DNA from: Alteromonas abrolhosensis
GTDB taxonomy: Bacteria; Pseudomonadota; Gammaproteobacteria; Enterobacterales; Alteromonadaceae
Assembly (NCBI RefSeq): GCF_001953635.1
Contig: NZ_MEJH01000003.1
Coordinates: 1,176,648-1,240,647 of the forward strand
Length of the DNA stretch: 64,000 bases
Direction of reading: 5' to 3'
Part shown: positions 26,601 to 35,529 of the stretch, one piece after another
How positions within the stretch are numbered: the first letter of the stretch is position 1
How the letters are laid out: every line of letters starts with the position of its first letter
Notes under the pieces: generated by a model
What the model saw: only the letters and a program-made list of their open reading frames with translations
Told to the model about the DNA's origin: nothing
Database searches by the model: none
Made by a program: the position numbers and the translations under genes

Positions 26601-26832
26601 AAGGCAATAAGCGGCCAGATACAATGCCGAACAGCAACATAGACAAAAACAGCATTCCGATGGTAACGGGCTTATTTAGCGCAAAGCGTGCAAGCGAGGC
26701 GCCTATACCTGCAATTTTTGAAAGCTGCGGCTGTGAAACTATGTCTGTCTCGCGTTGATTCGGGTCACGTGTTTGGCGCTTGTCAGTGTGGGTTTCAGAA
26801 CTGTTATTAGCGTTGTGAGAAGGTGTACTCAT
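23653..26832 (-). CDS. RND efflux permease, second subunit of tandem pair
   Basis: Resistance-nodulation-division proton antiporter (1059 aa) of the inner membrane; trimers work with a periplasmic adaptor and an outer-membrane channel. A hydrophilic N-terminal extension of about 45 residues precedes the first helix (FALNKPVTIGMLFLSMLLFG). The porter domains have FPGIDIPEMVVQIPYPDATP. TM4 contains GMLVDNAVVITESV: the first proton-relay Asp is present, the second is Asn. The C-terminal half mirrors this with GMIGMLILMGIVVNNGIVLVDR. A strong GGAGGTG ribosome site lies in the end of the upstream permease gene, and the two genes overlap by ATGA, so expression is coupled. Probably a heteromeric pump with the neighbouring permease, as in MdtBC (inference). 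Confidence 0.93.
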   Translation of the reverse strand: MSTPSHNANNSSETHTDKRQTRDPNQRETDIVSQPQLSKIAGIGASLARFALNKPVTIGMLFLSMLLFGIVSGRLLPLEKFPGIDIPEMVVQIPYPDATPVEIETMITRPVEEAVATMSGIKRLRARSYDNMAEVIVEFDWDENLKAKSIEAREKIDAIRHELPDDIERIMVYKFNTNDMPIFQLRVSSDRDLSNAYDLLERNLKRPLERVPGVSKVELYGTMKRQITIRLDPKKMAAYQIDGTRLEQQLQNANFSLTAGYMYNNGEKVLVNPTGEFTDVNDFKNMWVTRSVRLSDIASVTYELPQRNEGRHLDRTFAVGFNVFRESGSNLVEVSDAVMKVIEKAKEDPEFTGISLFVMDDTAKSVTSSLSDLLNAGLLGALLSVIVLYLFLRQLTTTLIVVLSVPFSICITLGVMYLLGYTLNILSLMGLMLAVGMLVDNAVVITESVFQERQQESDIKRATQIGVNKVSLAVIAGTATTAIVFLPNIIGVKIDVTIFLEHVAVAICISLFASLFIAKTLIPLLTTKVKIPVVKTPKTPSYIKGYGRALNWMLKHQGVTCVIALLILASTFVPMQVVTSDDEGNDNQERIWLNYHVTQNFTLDEVEKTVDKMEAYLYENQERFHIKQVYTYFTAGHAVSGITLNDELPVSVGKIKEDIRENMPSFVRARPSFQWDSGNGGGVRVTLLGESSETLLNISEQIIPILSTIEGLEDVKADTGSTRDEVQIRIDREKANRFGIQVNDVAKLISTALRGSNLRTFRYGDAGEVAVQLKFGSDIQASLSELKNINIGFTQGQSVTLNMIADFSVVPQLSQINRNYRQTALAIGANLEGETTTEQARERIEKALANIELPTGYKWTLDGSFSRQDEANAVMQMNMLLALCMIYVVMAALFESLILPTSVITSLLFSFTGVFWAFMVTGTSMSIMGMIGMLILMGIVVNNGIVLVDRINQLINEGLSLYDAVIEGCMTRIRPILMTVATTVLGLIPLAMGSTRIGGDGPPYSPMAIAIIGGLVFSTLTSLFLVPLAYVLLLKLRFKTQRLFKTSKARVATYIKIAN

Positions 26833-29800
26833 AGTACACCTCCTTTTGGCATTGCTTCCTTGTCACCAAAGCCTACGTTTTCACGAGAATTATCTTTCAC
26901 AGGCGCTTTCTTCTTAACGTCGAACAGGCTGTAAAGCACTGGCAGTAAAATGAGGGTGAGCAAGCTTGCAAACAGAAGGCCGTAAATAACGGTGATGGCC
27001 ATTGGCGTGCGAATTTCAGCACCTTCGCCAAAACCAAACGCCATAGGCAATAAACCCAGTACCGTAGTAAGGGTGGTCATAACAATAGGGCGCAGGCGGG
27101 TTTTAGCAGCATCTAGAATAGCTGTATCTTTCTCTACTCCTTGACGGCGTAACTGATTTATACGGTCAACTAATACAATAGCGTTATTCACTACAATACC
27201 GCACAGCATAATTAAACCGATAAATACCACCACGTTTAGCGGCGTATTGGTAAGCCACAATCCATACACAGAACCCGCGCCAGCAAGCGGCACAGCGAAT
27301 AAAATAAGCAGTGGGTGCAGTAACGACTCAAACTGAGACGCCATAACCAAATACACCATGAACACCGCAAGTGCCAAAGCAAACTGTAGCGAACGGAAGC
27401 TGCTTTGCATGTCTTCGCTCTGTCCGGTTACTTCTGCATTTAAAGATAGAGGAAGTTGGGTTTCAGCAATGACTTTATTAGCAACGGCAACTGCTTCATC
27501 AAGCTTACCCTTAGCTAAATTCGCAGATACCAGCGCTACACGCTGCTGTCCAACGCGGGTAATTTCACTTGGACCTACGCTCATATACACGTCAGCAACG
27601 GCACTTAATGGAATAGGTTGTGCAGAGCCTGGGTTAACAACAATGGCGCGCACACTAGCGATGTCGTCTCGCTGGTTTTCTTGCGTTCTTACCAGCACAT
27701 CTACCTTTCTGTCTTCAACACTATACTGTGTAGCGACACGGCCACCCACCTTTGCTGCAATAAGCTGAGAAACGGTTGATGCATCAAGCTCAAGTCGAGC
27801 AAGTTTAGCGTGATGGAAGGCTATCTTGAGCTCTGGGTTTCCGTCACGAATGCTAGTAGTTACATCCGCAAAATTACTGTAACTGGCAAGTTTTGTCGCA
27901 ATGGCGTCGCCATACTGCTGTAATTGATTAAGGTCGTAGCCCGCAATTTCAATTTGAATAGGCGAGGCAAAGCTAAATAGCTCTGGCTCTGAAAACGTTG
28001 CCTGAACCTGAGGTTTGAAGGCTAGGTAATCACGAAGCGCATGCTTCACATCGTCCATGTCGCTAGCTGTCGCCGTAGGCTGCATGACAATGTTTAAACG
28101 ACCCCAATGATCACCACCTTGATTTGGCGCTGCGCTGATAAGGCTTCCTGTACCAGACATGGCATACGTGCGAAGCACTTTGGTTTCGCCGCCATCATTG
28201 TTATTTACTGCAACCGCAGCAAGTTCGCTGATAATAGCGTCGGTACGCGCTAGTGGCGATCCCGCTGGAAGGGTCACTTCTACCGAGAACTCGCCTTGAG
28301 ATAGGGTTGGGATAAGTTCCATGCCCAATCTCGGTATCAGCAACACCGCGCCCGCCGCAAGTACAAAGGCAATGGCTAGTACCAGTGCTTTTGCTCGAAG
28401 GCTTATACGTAGCAGTTTTTCATAGGCGGAAGCGAGAAGGTCAAACGCTTTATTAAATACCCAAATAAGTGGTTTAAAGGCAACGCTCAGTAATTTGCTG
28501 ACGATATGCCATGCACCTATCACCAAGGTGACCAAAGCTGCAGGTAAAAATACAAAGATAAGTCTGAATACCCAACGGATTGGTAGGGTAAGGTAATACA
28601 TAACTTTGCCAAACGTTGACGTAGGAGGGGTAGGCGCTGGTGTAGTGAACACCTCTTCGTGATCGAGCTGTTGCTTTTTCTTCTTGTGTGCCATCGCAGG
28701 AATTAGTGTAAGCGCGACAACAAGCGATGCAGCTAAAGCGAACGAGACGGTCAACGCTTGGTCTTTAAACAGCTGACCTGCAATACCTTCTACAAATATT
28801 AGCGGCACAAACACGGCCATAGTGGTCAGTGTTGAAGCCACAATTGCGCCAGAGACTTCTTTTGTTCCTTCGCTGGCGGCAGATGCCTCAGTGTCTGTGG
28901 CTTCTGCCGTCGTTTTTTCATTAGTTGTAGCGTTATCACTTCCAGCCATTTTTAACTTTTTATGACGATCGATATTTTCAAGCACAACAATGCTGTTATC
29001 TACCAATAATCCAACAGCAAGCGCGATACCACCTAAGCTCATCATGTTTAAGCTTATATCGTTGGCATACATTAGATTAAAGGTGGCAATTACTGATACC
29101 GGAATAGAAACCGAGATAATAACGGTAGCCCAGAAGTCTTTAAGAAAAAGGTACAGCACTAACATGGCTAAAATACCGCCCATCACTGCCGCTGACTTCA
29201 CGTTATCTATAGCTTGCTTGATGAACACACTTTGATCGTAAATTTCGCTAAGCGTGTAGTTAGAAGGCAGGTTGTTGTTGACCTCATTTAACCGGCTAGC
29301 CACCTTTTGCGCAACGTTAACCGCATTAGCATCGCCTTCTTTATAAATGGCAATTTCAATGCCTTCATTGCCGTTAAAGCGCGTTACCACATCACGGTCT
29401 TTATACGCACTTTCTACCGTTGCAATATCTTTAAGCTGGATGTTTTTGCCTTCAAAACGGCCAATAAACAGGTTTTCTATATCGCTAAGCGTTTCAAACT
29501 GATTCAGGGTTCTGACCAAAAACGCCTGGGCTGCGTTATCAATTCGACCGCCCGCCGCGTTAATATTTTCAGCACTTACCCGGTCAATAATACGGGTAAT
29601 AGGAATAGAGAGCTGACTGGCTTTTTGCTGGTCGATAAGAATGTGAATTTCGTTCTCTAAACCACCGCCAACGCGCACAGCTGCTACACCCTCTACCGAC
29701 TCTAAAGCTCTTTTTACCTGCTGTTCGGCATATAAACGAAGTCGCTTCATTTGCGCTACGCTTAAACTTGACGTGTCGCTTTGTGCCGTAAGCCCAAGTT

Positions 29801-30212
29801 TAATAACTGGATCTAAACTTGGGTTAAAACGAAGAAGTCTTGGCTTTTCTATATCAAGGGGAAGTTGTAAAACATCGAGTTTTTCGCGCACTTCTAAGCT
29901 CGCGAAATCCATGTCAGTACCCCATGCAAATGAAAGCACTACGTCAGACTGGCCTGCGCGCGATGTGGACGTAACTTTACGTACGCCTTTTACCACACCG
30001 ATGGCTTCTTCAATGGGTTTTGAAACCAGTTGTTCGACTTCGCCTGGCGCTGCACCGTTGTAGTCGGTGCGAATGGTGAGAGTAGGGTAAGATAAGTCAG
30101 GCAGTAAGTTAACCGACAGTCTGCCTAACGACACCATACCAAATAGCAATACCGCAAAAGTGAACATACTAACGGCAACAGGGCGCTTTACAGCAATATC
30201 TACAATACGCAT
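26829..30212 (-). CDS. RND efflux permease, first subunit, with enlarged central region
   Basis: RND family permease, 1127 aa, about 80-100 longer than usual. The start MRIVDIAVKRPVAVSMF is canonical and has AAGGA upstream. TM4 has GLLVDNSIVVLENI (one Asp of the usual pair). Two insertions explain the length: a Thr/Ala/Glu-rich hydrophilic loop at about residues 415-449, right after TM4, and a segment at about residues 507-594 after TM6. That segment starts with a Lys-rich stretch and a Pro/Thr linker and then has two extra hydrophobic helices before TM7. The C-terminal half is normal (MLCGIVVNNAIVLVDRINQL). It is cotranscribed with the adaptor gene upstream (25-bp gap) and the second permease (4-bp overlap). 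Confidence 0.93.
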   Translation of the reverse strand: MRIVDIAVKRPVAVSMFTFAVLLFGMVSLGRLSVNLLPDLSYPTLTIRTDYNGAAPGEVEQLVSKPIEEAIGVVKGVRKVTSTSRAGQSDVVLSFAWGTDMDFASLEVREKLDVLQLPLDIEKPRLLRFNPSLDPVIKLGLTAQSDTSSLSVAQMKRLRLYAEQQVKRALESVEGVAAVRVGGGLENEIHILIDQQKASQLSIPITRIIDRVSAENINAAGGRIDNAAQAFLVRTLNQFETLSDIENLFIGRFEGKNIQLKDIATVESAYKDRDVVTRFNGNEGIEIAIYKEGDANAVNVAQKVASRLNEVNNNLPSNYTLSEIYDQSVFIKQAIDNVKSAAVMGGILAMLVLYLFLKDFWATVIISVSIPVSVIATFNLMYANDISLNMMSLGGIALAVGLLVDNSIVVLENIDRHKKLKMAGSDNATTNEKTTAEATDTEASAASEGTKEVSGAIVASTLTTMAVFVPLIFVEGIAGQLFKDQALTVSFALAASLVVALTLIPAMAHKKKKQQLDHEEVFTTPAPTPPTSTFGKVMYYLTLPIRWVFRLIFVFLPAALVTLVIGAWHIVSKLLSVAFKPLIWVFNKAFDLLASAYEKLLRISLRAKALVLAIAFVLAAGAVLLIPRLGMELIPTLSQGEFSVEVTLPAGSPLARTDAIISELAAVAVNNNDGGETKVLRTYAMSGTGSLISAAPNQGGDHWGRLNIVMQPTATASDMDDVKHALRDYLAFKPQVQATFSEPELFSFASPIQIEIAGYDLNQLQQYGDAIATKLASYSNFADVTTSIRDGNPELKIAFHHAKLARLELDASTVSQLIAAKVGGRVATQYSVEDRKVDVLVRTQENQRDDIASVRAIVVNPGSAQPIPLSAVADVYMSVGPSEITRVGQQRVALVSANLAKGKLDEAVAVANKVIAETQLPLSLNAEVTGQSEDMQSSFRSLQFALALAVFMVYLVMASQFESLLHPLLILFAVPLAGAGSVYGLWLTNTPLNVVVFIGLIMLCGIVVNNAIVLVDRINQLRRQGVEKDTAILDAAKTRLRPIVMTTLTTVLGLLPMAFGFGEGAEIRTPMAITVIYGLLFASLLTLILLPVLYSLFDVKKKAPVKDNSRENVGFGDKEAMPKGGVL

Positions 30213-30237
30213 TGTGTGAGTTCCTTGTTAGGCCGAA

Positions 30238-31371
30238 TTAGCTGTTAACTACTTCAACAGGGGCGCTGTCTTTCAGATTTTGGTGGCCTGCAGTAACCAC
30301 TTCTTCATTACCTTTTAAACCATTGATAACTTCAACGACTTCGTTGTTTTCAAAGCCTGTGGAAATATCAACTTTTTTAACTTTGCCGTTGTCGACAACG
30401 AATACACTATGATTATTATCGATGGTAACTAGTGCTCTACGAGGCAACAACGTGGCGTTAGCATGTGTTGCGTACTCAAGTGACACATCGGTAAACATGC
30501 CGGCTTTAAGTTTGTTATCTTCGTTAGGTACTTTTAACGTTACTTTGAACGTGCCGGTGGTCGCGTCGATAACCGGGCTGATACGCTCAACGTTGGCTGT
30601 AATCGTTCTGTCGCCTAAGGCCGCAACTGTCAACTTAGCGCCTTGCCCAATGACCACGTTAGGCAGCTCGTTTTCGGGTAAATACACAATACCTTGCAGA
30701 TTGCGCTGCTGAACAATATGGAACATTCTCTCCCGTTGGAACGATTCAGTTAAGTTACCTACTTTGGCGTTTCGCTCTGCAATGTATCCATCAATTGGGG
30801 CTGTGATAGTGGCTTCTTTCAAATCAAGTTCAGCTAAGCGTACAGATGCTTTTGCTGATTCAAATTGCGACGTGAGTTTGTCGTAAGTGTCATCGCTGAT
30901 AAGCTTTTTAGAATATACTTTGTTAACCTTTTCCAGTTCACTCTCAATGCCGGCTAAATCAGCCAGTGCTTTTGATAAGTTTAGCTCGTAGCGGCGCTTA
31001 TCAAGCTGCGCTAGTACCTGGCCTTTTTCAACATAATCACCTTCTTCTACGAAGATTTCTTCGATGATTCCAGAGGCCCGTGCTACGACAAACGCCTCTT
31101 CACGGGCTTCTAAAATAGCTGTTGTGTCATAGGTTGACGTAATGTCGCCAGTGATAATGGTTTGAGTTTCAACGGGAATAGCAAAAACGGTTTCTTCTAC
31201 TTTTGTGGTTTCAGCTTTGTCGTTTATGGCATCGGCATCGGAGCATGCGGCCATTGAAAGCGATAAGGCAACAATACCACTTCCAACAAGTAGTTTGAGC
31301 GATACCGGAGAAACCGGTAAGAGAGAGCGGAACAAAGAGAAAGTAGTGTTGCTTTGCGCTGATGTATCCAT
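30238..31371 (-). CDS. RND periplasmic adaptor (membrane fusion protein), lipoprotein
   Basis: HlyD/AcrA-like adaptor joining the two downstream permeases to an outer-membrane channel. From the ATG at 31371 the protein is 377 aa, with a lipobox SMAAC anchoring it to the inner membrane. The lipoyl (biotinyl-like) halves read EIFVEEGDYVEKGQVLAQLD and ATITAPIDGYIAERNAKVG, flanking an alpha-hairpin (ESELEKVNKVYSKKLISDD). The barrel and membrane-proximal domains follow (VVIGQGAKLTV; LLPRRALVTID). An upstream in-frame start at 31431 has no better ribosome site and would bury the signal peptide. No TolC-like gene is in the operon, so a channel encoded elsewhere is expected. Confidence 0.92.
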   Translation of the reverse strand: MDTSAQSNTTFSLFRSLLPVSPVSLKLLVGSGIVALSLSMAACSDADAINDKAETTKVEETVFAIPVETQTIITGDITSTYDTTAILEAREEAFVVARASGIIEEIFVEEGDYVEKGQVLAQLDKRRYELNLSKALADLAGIESELEKVNKVYSKKLISDDTYDKLTSQFESAKASVRLAELDLKEATITAPIDGYIAERNAKVGNLTESFQRERMFHIVQQRNLQGIVYLPENELPNVVIGQGAKLTVAALGDRTITANVERISPVIDATTGTFKVTLKVPNEDNKLKAGMFTDVSLEYATHANATLLPRRALVTIDNNHSVFVVDNGKVKKVDISTGFENNEVVEVINGLKGNEEVVTAGHQNLKDSAPVEVVNS

Positions 31372-31502
31372 GGTCAATAACCCTAACGTAATTGTCGTTA
31401 TATAATAATGACCGTCTACAGCAGCTAACATGCCAAAGATGTTAACTAATGTTAAATCTTATATTTTTCAAATGCTTATATGTGTAACAAAGCGTTTCTA
31501 CG

Positions 31503-31531
31503 AAAAAGCCAACCTTAACGGTTGGCTTTTT
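31503..31531 (-). terminator. Rho-independent terminator after osmC-like gene
   Basis: The stem AAAAAGCCAACC / GGTTGGCTTTTT with a TTAAC loop gives a T-run on the minus strand, downstream of the OsmC-family gene and upstream of the RND adaptor gene. Confidence 0.92.
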
Positions 31532-31584
31532 TTACTAATGCTTAGCGATAATTGCTAATAAGAGGTTTATTCCACTATAGTTGA

Positions 31585-31977
31585 TTAAACCAAAGTATAG
31601 CTTGTGGTAATGTCAACGTTACCCGTTAGCATAAGCATGACCGAACAATATTTTTCGGCAGAAAGCTGAACTGCACGGGCAAGGGCTTTTTCGCTTATTC
31701 CTTCGCCAGACACTGTATAATGGGCGTGTATTTTAGTGAATACGCGTGGTGGCTCTTCAGCGCGTTCAGCTTCCAATTCACAATTACAGGCTTCAATGTT
31801 AAAGCGGCCTTTTTTAAGAATGTCTACCACGTCAATACTTGAACAAGCGCCAACTGCTAACAGTACCGATTCCATTGGAGACACTGCCTTACCGCTGCCA
31901 TCCATTACCGTTTTATAACCGCTGTCTGTGGTACCGGTAAACGTTAAATCCTGATCCCAAGAAACACGTGCTTTCAT
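31585..31977 (-). CDS. OsmC-family peroxiredoxin-like protein (YhfA type)
   Basis: OsmC/Ohr-fold protein of 130 aa. The N-terminus MKARVSWDQDLTFTGTTDSG is that of the YhfA subgroup. The two conserved cysteines are in LAVGACSSIDVVDIL and in SAEKYCSVMLML, consistent with thiol-based peroxide reduction. The start at ATG 31977 has AGGA seven bases before it; the frame extends 13 residues upstream without support. In several gammaproteobacteria yhfA lies near crp, but no crp is seen here. Cytoplasmic. Confidence 0.9.
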   Translation of the reverse strand: MKARVSWDQDLTFTGTTDSGYKTVMDGSGKAVSPMESVLLAVGACSSIDVVDILKKGRFNIEACNCELEAERAEEPPRVFTKIHAHYTVSGEGISEKALARAVQLSAEKYCSVMLMLTGNVDITTSYTLV

Positions 31978-32061
31978 CGTATGTCCTAATGTCATAAAAA
32001 TAATAAAGAAAGCCACAATACAGGCTTGATAAGCGCGTTATTGCAGCTGCGACATGTATGC

Positions 32062-32946
32062 TTATTTGTTTAGGCGAACAGCGTCAGGGCCAAGCGTGAT
32101 TTTCTTCTGCTTATACAATGCCCCTAACGCTTTTTTATAGGCCGCTTTGCTTACGTTAAAATGAGAGTAAATGGCTTCTGGCGCACTCTTATCCGTTAGC
32201 GTAGAAATGCCACCGTGGGCTTCTAAATCATCCAAAATAGCCTGTTGAAGTGCATCGCGACCACCTTTGTCCACACGCTGAAGGGCAACGTCAACTTTGC
32301 CATCATCACGAATGGTTTTAATTACCCCTTCAGTGGCTTGCCCAACTTTAAGCGGCTTAAAGGCATCACTGTGGAAAATTAGTCCTAAGCTCTTTTCATT
32401 GATAACCACTTTAAAGCCTAAATCTGTTTTGGCGTAGACTAAGCAATCAACGATATCGCCTTCATTGAGATAGGCGCTGCTTTCCTTTAAGAAGTAGTGA
32501 AGCTTGGTGGCCCCCAGAATGCGCTGGGTTTTATCGTCAAAAAAGGTGTGAACTACGTAGTACATACCCGGATTTACAGGTTGAGCTTGGTAGTCGTTAG
32601 GCATTAAAAGATCGTTCTCTAAGCCCCAATCGAAGAATGCGCCAAAATTGGTGGCAGACACCGCTTTAAGTACCTTGGTTTCGCCCACTTGAATAAGAGG
32701 TTTCTTCATGGTGGCATAAAGGTCGCCGCGCTGATCCGTAGCCACAAATACTTCAATTTGTTGTCCTTCGGTTAACGGCGTTTCTACTTCGTCAATCGCA
32801 AGGGTAACGGTTTGCTGCTCATCAGCATCATCTATTTCTATTACGCTGTCGTTCTTGTCATCGTTTTCGACAAGTGGCGCTAAAGCGTAGCCAAAAGGGT
32901 ATTGGGCTACCACGCGTAATGTATTAATTTTTCCAATATTTATCAT
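32062..32946 (-). CDS. CvfB-family S1-domain RNA-binding protein
   Basis: CvfB/YitL family: three S1-type beta-barrels and a C-terminal winged helix. S1-like regions are visible at ATNFGAFFDWGLENDLLMPN and DLGFKVVINEKSLGLIFHSD. Linking segments include EGVIKTIRDDGKVDVALQR, and the winged-helix end reads HFNVSKAAYKKALGALYKQK. The ATG at 32946 (MINIGKINTLRVV) matches the family N-terminus; an upstream ATG at 32979 would add 11 atypical residues. At 294 aa it is close to B. subtilis YitL. An acidic stretch at about residues 30-45 is not typical. It is divergent from pxpA with 65 bp between. The family affects virulence gene expression in Gram-positives; its role here is unknown. Confidence 0.88.
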   Translation of the reverse strand: MINIGKINTLRVVAQYPFGYALAPLVENDDKNDSVIEIDDADEQQTVTLAIDEVETPLTEGQQIEVFVATDQRGDLYATMKKPLIQVGETKVLKAVSATNFGAFFDWGLENDLLMPNDYQAQPVNPGMYYVVHTFFDDKTQRILGATKLHYFLKESSAYLNEGDIVDCLVYAKTDLGFKVVINEKSLGLIFHSDAFKPLKVGQATEGVIKTIRDDGKVDVALQRVDKGGRDALQQAILDDLEAHGGISTLTDKSAPEAIYSHFNVSKAAYKKALGALYKQKKITLGPDAVRLNK

Positions 32947-33011
32947 CAGCACTGACTTTTTAAAAAGAACAGGTAACATGATACTGGAATGAACGTAAGA
33001 GCTAAACCATT

Positions 33012-33749
33012 ATGAAGTTAAATTGCGATTTAGGTGAAAGTTTTGGCGCGTGGTCAATGCCAGTGGAATCAGCCATCATGGCGGAAATCGATCAGGCAAA
33101 CATTGCATGTGGTTTTCATGCCGGCGACCCGCTAGTAATGAAGCAAGCTGTTTTTTTAGCAAAAACTCACGGTGTGGCAATTGGCGCACATCCGGCGTAT
33201 CCAGACCTACAGGGCTTCGGTCGTAGAAGTATGGCTATAGTGGCAGATGAACTCATCGCGATGATTCAATACCAAGTGAGCGCATTGTCGGGTATGGCCG
33301 CATTATATGGGGCTAGCGTTAGTTACGTTAAGCCACATGGTGCGCTATATAACGATATGATGAAGGATGCGGGTATAAGACGTAGCGTTATGCATAGTAT
33401 TGCCGACATCAATGCGCAATCTTCACAAGACCCATTAACCCTGATGGTGCAAGCCACTGCGAAAAACGACCTTATTAAAGAAGAGGCAAAAGAATTTGGG
33501 TTGCCGCTCTACTTTGAAGCCTTTTCTGATAGACGCTACAACGATGACGGTTTATTGCAGTCACGCAATATTGAAGGTGCAGTATTAGATGAAAAGGGGG
33601 CACTAATGCAGGCTGAACAGCTAATAGAGTCTGGAACGGTCACTACAGCATCGGGAAATACGCTGAAAGTTGAAGCTGATTCTCTTTGCGTACATGGCGA
33701 TACGCTAGGCGCGGTAAGTATTGCTCAAAGGATCAGAGCATTTCTATAA
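33012..33749 (+). CDS. pxpA: 5-oxoprolinase subunit A
   Basis: LamB/YcsF family subunit of the ATP-dependent 5-oxoprolinase PxpABC, which opens 5-oxoproline to glutamate. It begins MKLNCDLGESFGAWSM, continues with QANIACGFHAGDPLVM and GVAIGAHPAYPDLQGFGRR, and has SYVKPHGALYNDMM; these are the family's metal/substrate blocks. The length of 245 aa is standard. No strong ribosome site is visible before the ATG. It is the first gene of pxpABC-dat, 56 bp ahead of pxpB. Confidence 0.95.
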   Translation: MKLNCDLGESFGAWSMPVESAIMAEIDQANIACGFHAGDPLVMKQAVFLAKTHGVAIGAHPAYPDLQGFGRRSMAIVADELIAMIQYQVSALSGMAALYGASVSYVKPHGALYNDMMKDAGIRRSVMHSIADINAQSSQDPLTLMVQATAKNDLIKEEAKEFGLPLYFEAFSDRRYNDDGLLQSRNIEGAVLDEKGALMQAEQLIESGTVTTASGNTLKVEADSLCVHGDTLGAVSIAQRIRAFL

Positions 33750-33805
33750 ATTTGCCTCATAAAAAACACATTTACTAAGAATAATTACTTTATCAAGGAC
33801 AGAAA

Positions 33806-34585
33806 ATGCAAGCTTTTGGGCGTATTAAGCGAATTGTGACAGCGGGTGCAGATGCCATAATGGTGTATTTTGACGGCGCAAATCTGGACGAAGCAAACGA
33901 TGCTTGTCACCAATTACTGTCAGCTATAGATATTAGACAAAGGGAAAGTCAAATATCAAAAGGTTCAAAAGCTAATGAAGAAGATGCCTCGAATTCGTGG
34001 CATTGGCTACGAGAGGCAATACCTTCCTACGATAGTTTGTTAATTATTTTTGATATGGCGTTAATTGACAGCCACGGTGTGTATCGCGCGTTACGAAGTA
34101 TAGTTACTGAAAGTACAAGCGCCCACCTTAACGTAACTAAGCCAAGTGGCGAAGGGAAAGTGATTGAGATACCTGTTTGGTATGGCGCGCCCAACGCCAG
34201 CGATCTTAGTATAGTAAGCAAAAAAACTGCGCTATCTATTGAAGAGGTTATCGAGCTACACACCAGCGTAACTTATAAAGTGTACGCCGTAGGGTTTTCG
34301 CCCGGCTTTGCCTATATGGGCGATATTCCAGAAGCACTTAAATGTGCGCGATTAGGCACTCCGCGCAAGCGCGTTCCCAAAGGTGCAGTAGCAATCGCTG
34401 ATAGGCAAACCGCAGTTTACCCCAGTGAATCACCAGGAGGGTGGAATTTACTTGGTCTAACTGCGTTTGACATGCTGTTGCATAAGGCGGAGCACAGTGA
34501 GTCTCGCTTAAAAGCGGGAGATATAGTGAAGTTTGTGTCAATTACCGAACAGGAATACAAAGCTGGATTACAGGTCGAATTATGA
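33806..34585 (+). CDS. pxpB: 5-oxoprolinase subunit B
   Basis: PxpB (KipI-like, allophanate hydrolase subunit 1 fold). The conserved core is VYAVGFSPGFAYMGDIPEAL followed by PRKRVPKGAVAIADRQTAVY and PGGWNLLG. At 259 aa it is about 40 longer than E. coli PxpB, mainly through a hydrophilic stretch near residues 48-64 (SKGSKANEEDASN). AAGGA precedes the ATG. Its stop overlaps the pxpC start by 4 bp, indicating tight coupling of the two subunits that form a complex. Confidence 0.94.
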   Translation: MQAFGRIKRIVTAGADAIMVYFDGANLDEANDACHQLLSAIDIRQRESQISKGSKANEEDASNSWHWLREAIPSYDSLLIIFDMALIDSHGVYRALRSIVTESTSAHLNVTKPSGEGKVIEIPVWYGAPNASDLSIVSKKTALSIEEVIELHTSVTYKVYAVGFSPGFAYMGDIPEALKCARLGTPRKRVPKGAVAIADRQTAVYPSESPGGWNLLGLTAFDMLLHKAEHSESRLKAGDIVKFVSITEQEYKAGLQVEL

Positions 34586-35529
34586 AAATTGAAGTACTCA
34601 GCAAAGGACTGTTTAGTCTTATCATTGATAACGGCAGAGTAGGTCAACAGAGAGACGGATTTTGTGAATCAGGCCCTATGGATAGTAACGCCTATGGTTG
34701 GGCCAATTTTCTTGCTTTCAATTTAGACGATACGCCCTGTATTGAAGCTATTGGCGAAGTGCGATTAAAGGTTGATGAAGATTGCGTTATTGCGGTTACC
34801 GGCAGGGAATCAACACTTAGCGTAGATGGTAGCGTTAGAGAGGTTTACCGAAGCCAAACTATACCAGCCGGTTCCACCATAACTTTCGGTAGCACACTAC
34901 TTGGCAGCAAGGCCTATTTGGCAATAGGTGGGAATTGGCAGGTACCTAAAGTAGTTGGAAGCGCAAGCACTGTGGTTCGTGAGCAATTAGGTGGGTTAGA
35001 TGGCAAAGGGAGTGCGTTAAAAGACGGCGATTGTTTTGAAGTTTTGGCTAATACAAGAATACAAAACAACGCTAAAATGCGCTCATTGCCCACAAACCAG
35101 ATCGACGATTATGGCTTTTTAGAAGCAATCAGGGTTGTGCCGGGGTATCAATTTTCAAATTTCAGTGCTGTTGCCCTACGAACGTTTGAAACTAGCACCT
35201 ATACGGTTTCATCATCTATCGATCGTATGGGCTTTAGATTAACCGGTGAACCGGTTGCTTCTGATATTGAGGATATGCGATCTGAAGCTATTCACTTAGG
35301 GGCTATTCAAGTGCCCGGTGACGGGCACCCCATAGTGATGATGCGAGATAGACAAACATTAGGGGGCTATCCCAAACTTGGTTGTGTGAGCCCCTGTGAC
35401 ATTAGTCGCCTGGCCCAAGCAGTGCCTGGTGAAAAAGTTAATTTTGCTTTTCAAAATGAAGAAGAGGCAAGGGCAGACTGGCTACTTATGACAAGTAGAC
35501 GTCGCCGATTACAAGGAGAAATATTGTGA
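34582..35529 (+). CDS. pxpC: 5-oxoprolinase subunit C
   Basis: PxpC (KipA-like, biotin-dependent carboxyltransferase-fold subunit), 315 aa. Motifs include GRVGQQRDGFCESGPMD near the N-terminus (family GxxDxGR..G.p.sGamD region), KAYLAIGGNW, SSIDRMGFRLTGEPV and SEAIHLGAIQVPGDGHPIV, then DRQTLGGYPKLG. It overlaps pxpB by 4 bp and the aminotransferase gene by 4 bp. It forms the 5-oxoprolinase complex with PxpA and PxpB. Confidence 0.94.
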   Translation: MKIEVLSKGLFSLIIDNGRVGQQRDGFCESGPMDSNAYGWANFLAFNLDDTPCIEAIGEVRLKVDEDCVIAVTGRESTLSVDGSVREVYRSQTIPAGSTITFGSTLLGSKAYLAIGGNWQVPKVVGSASTVVREQLGGLDGKGSALKDGDCFEVLANTRIQNNAKMRSLPTNQIDDYGFLEAIRVVPGYQFSNFSAVALRTFETSTYTVSSSIDRMGFRLTGEPVASDIEDMRSEAIHLGAIQVPGDGHPIVMMRDRQTLGGYPKLGCVSPCDISRLAQAVPGEKVNFAFQNEEEARADWLLMTSRRRRLQGEIL

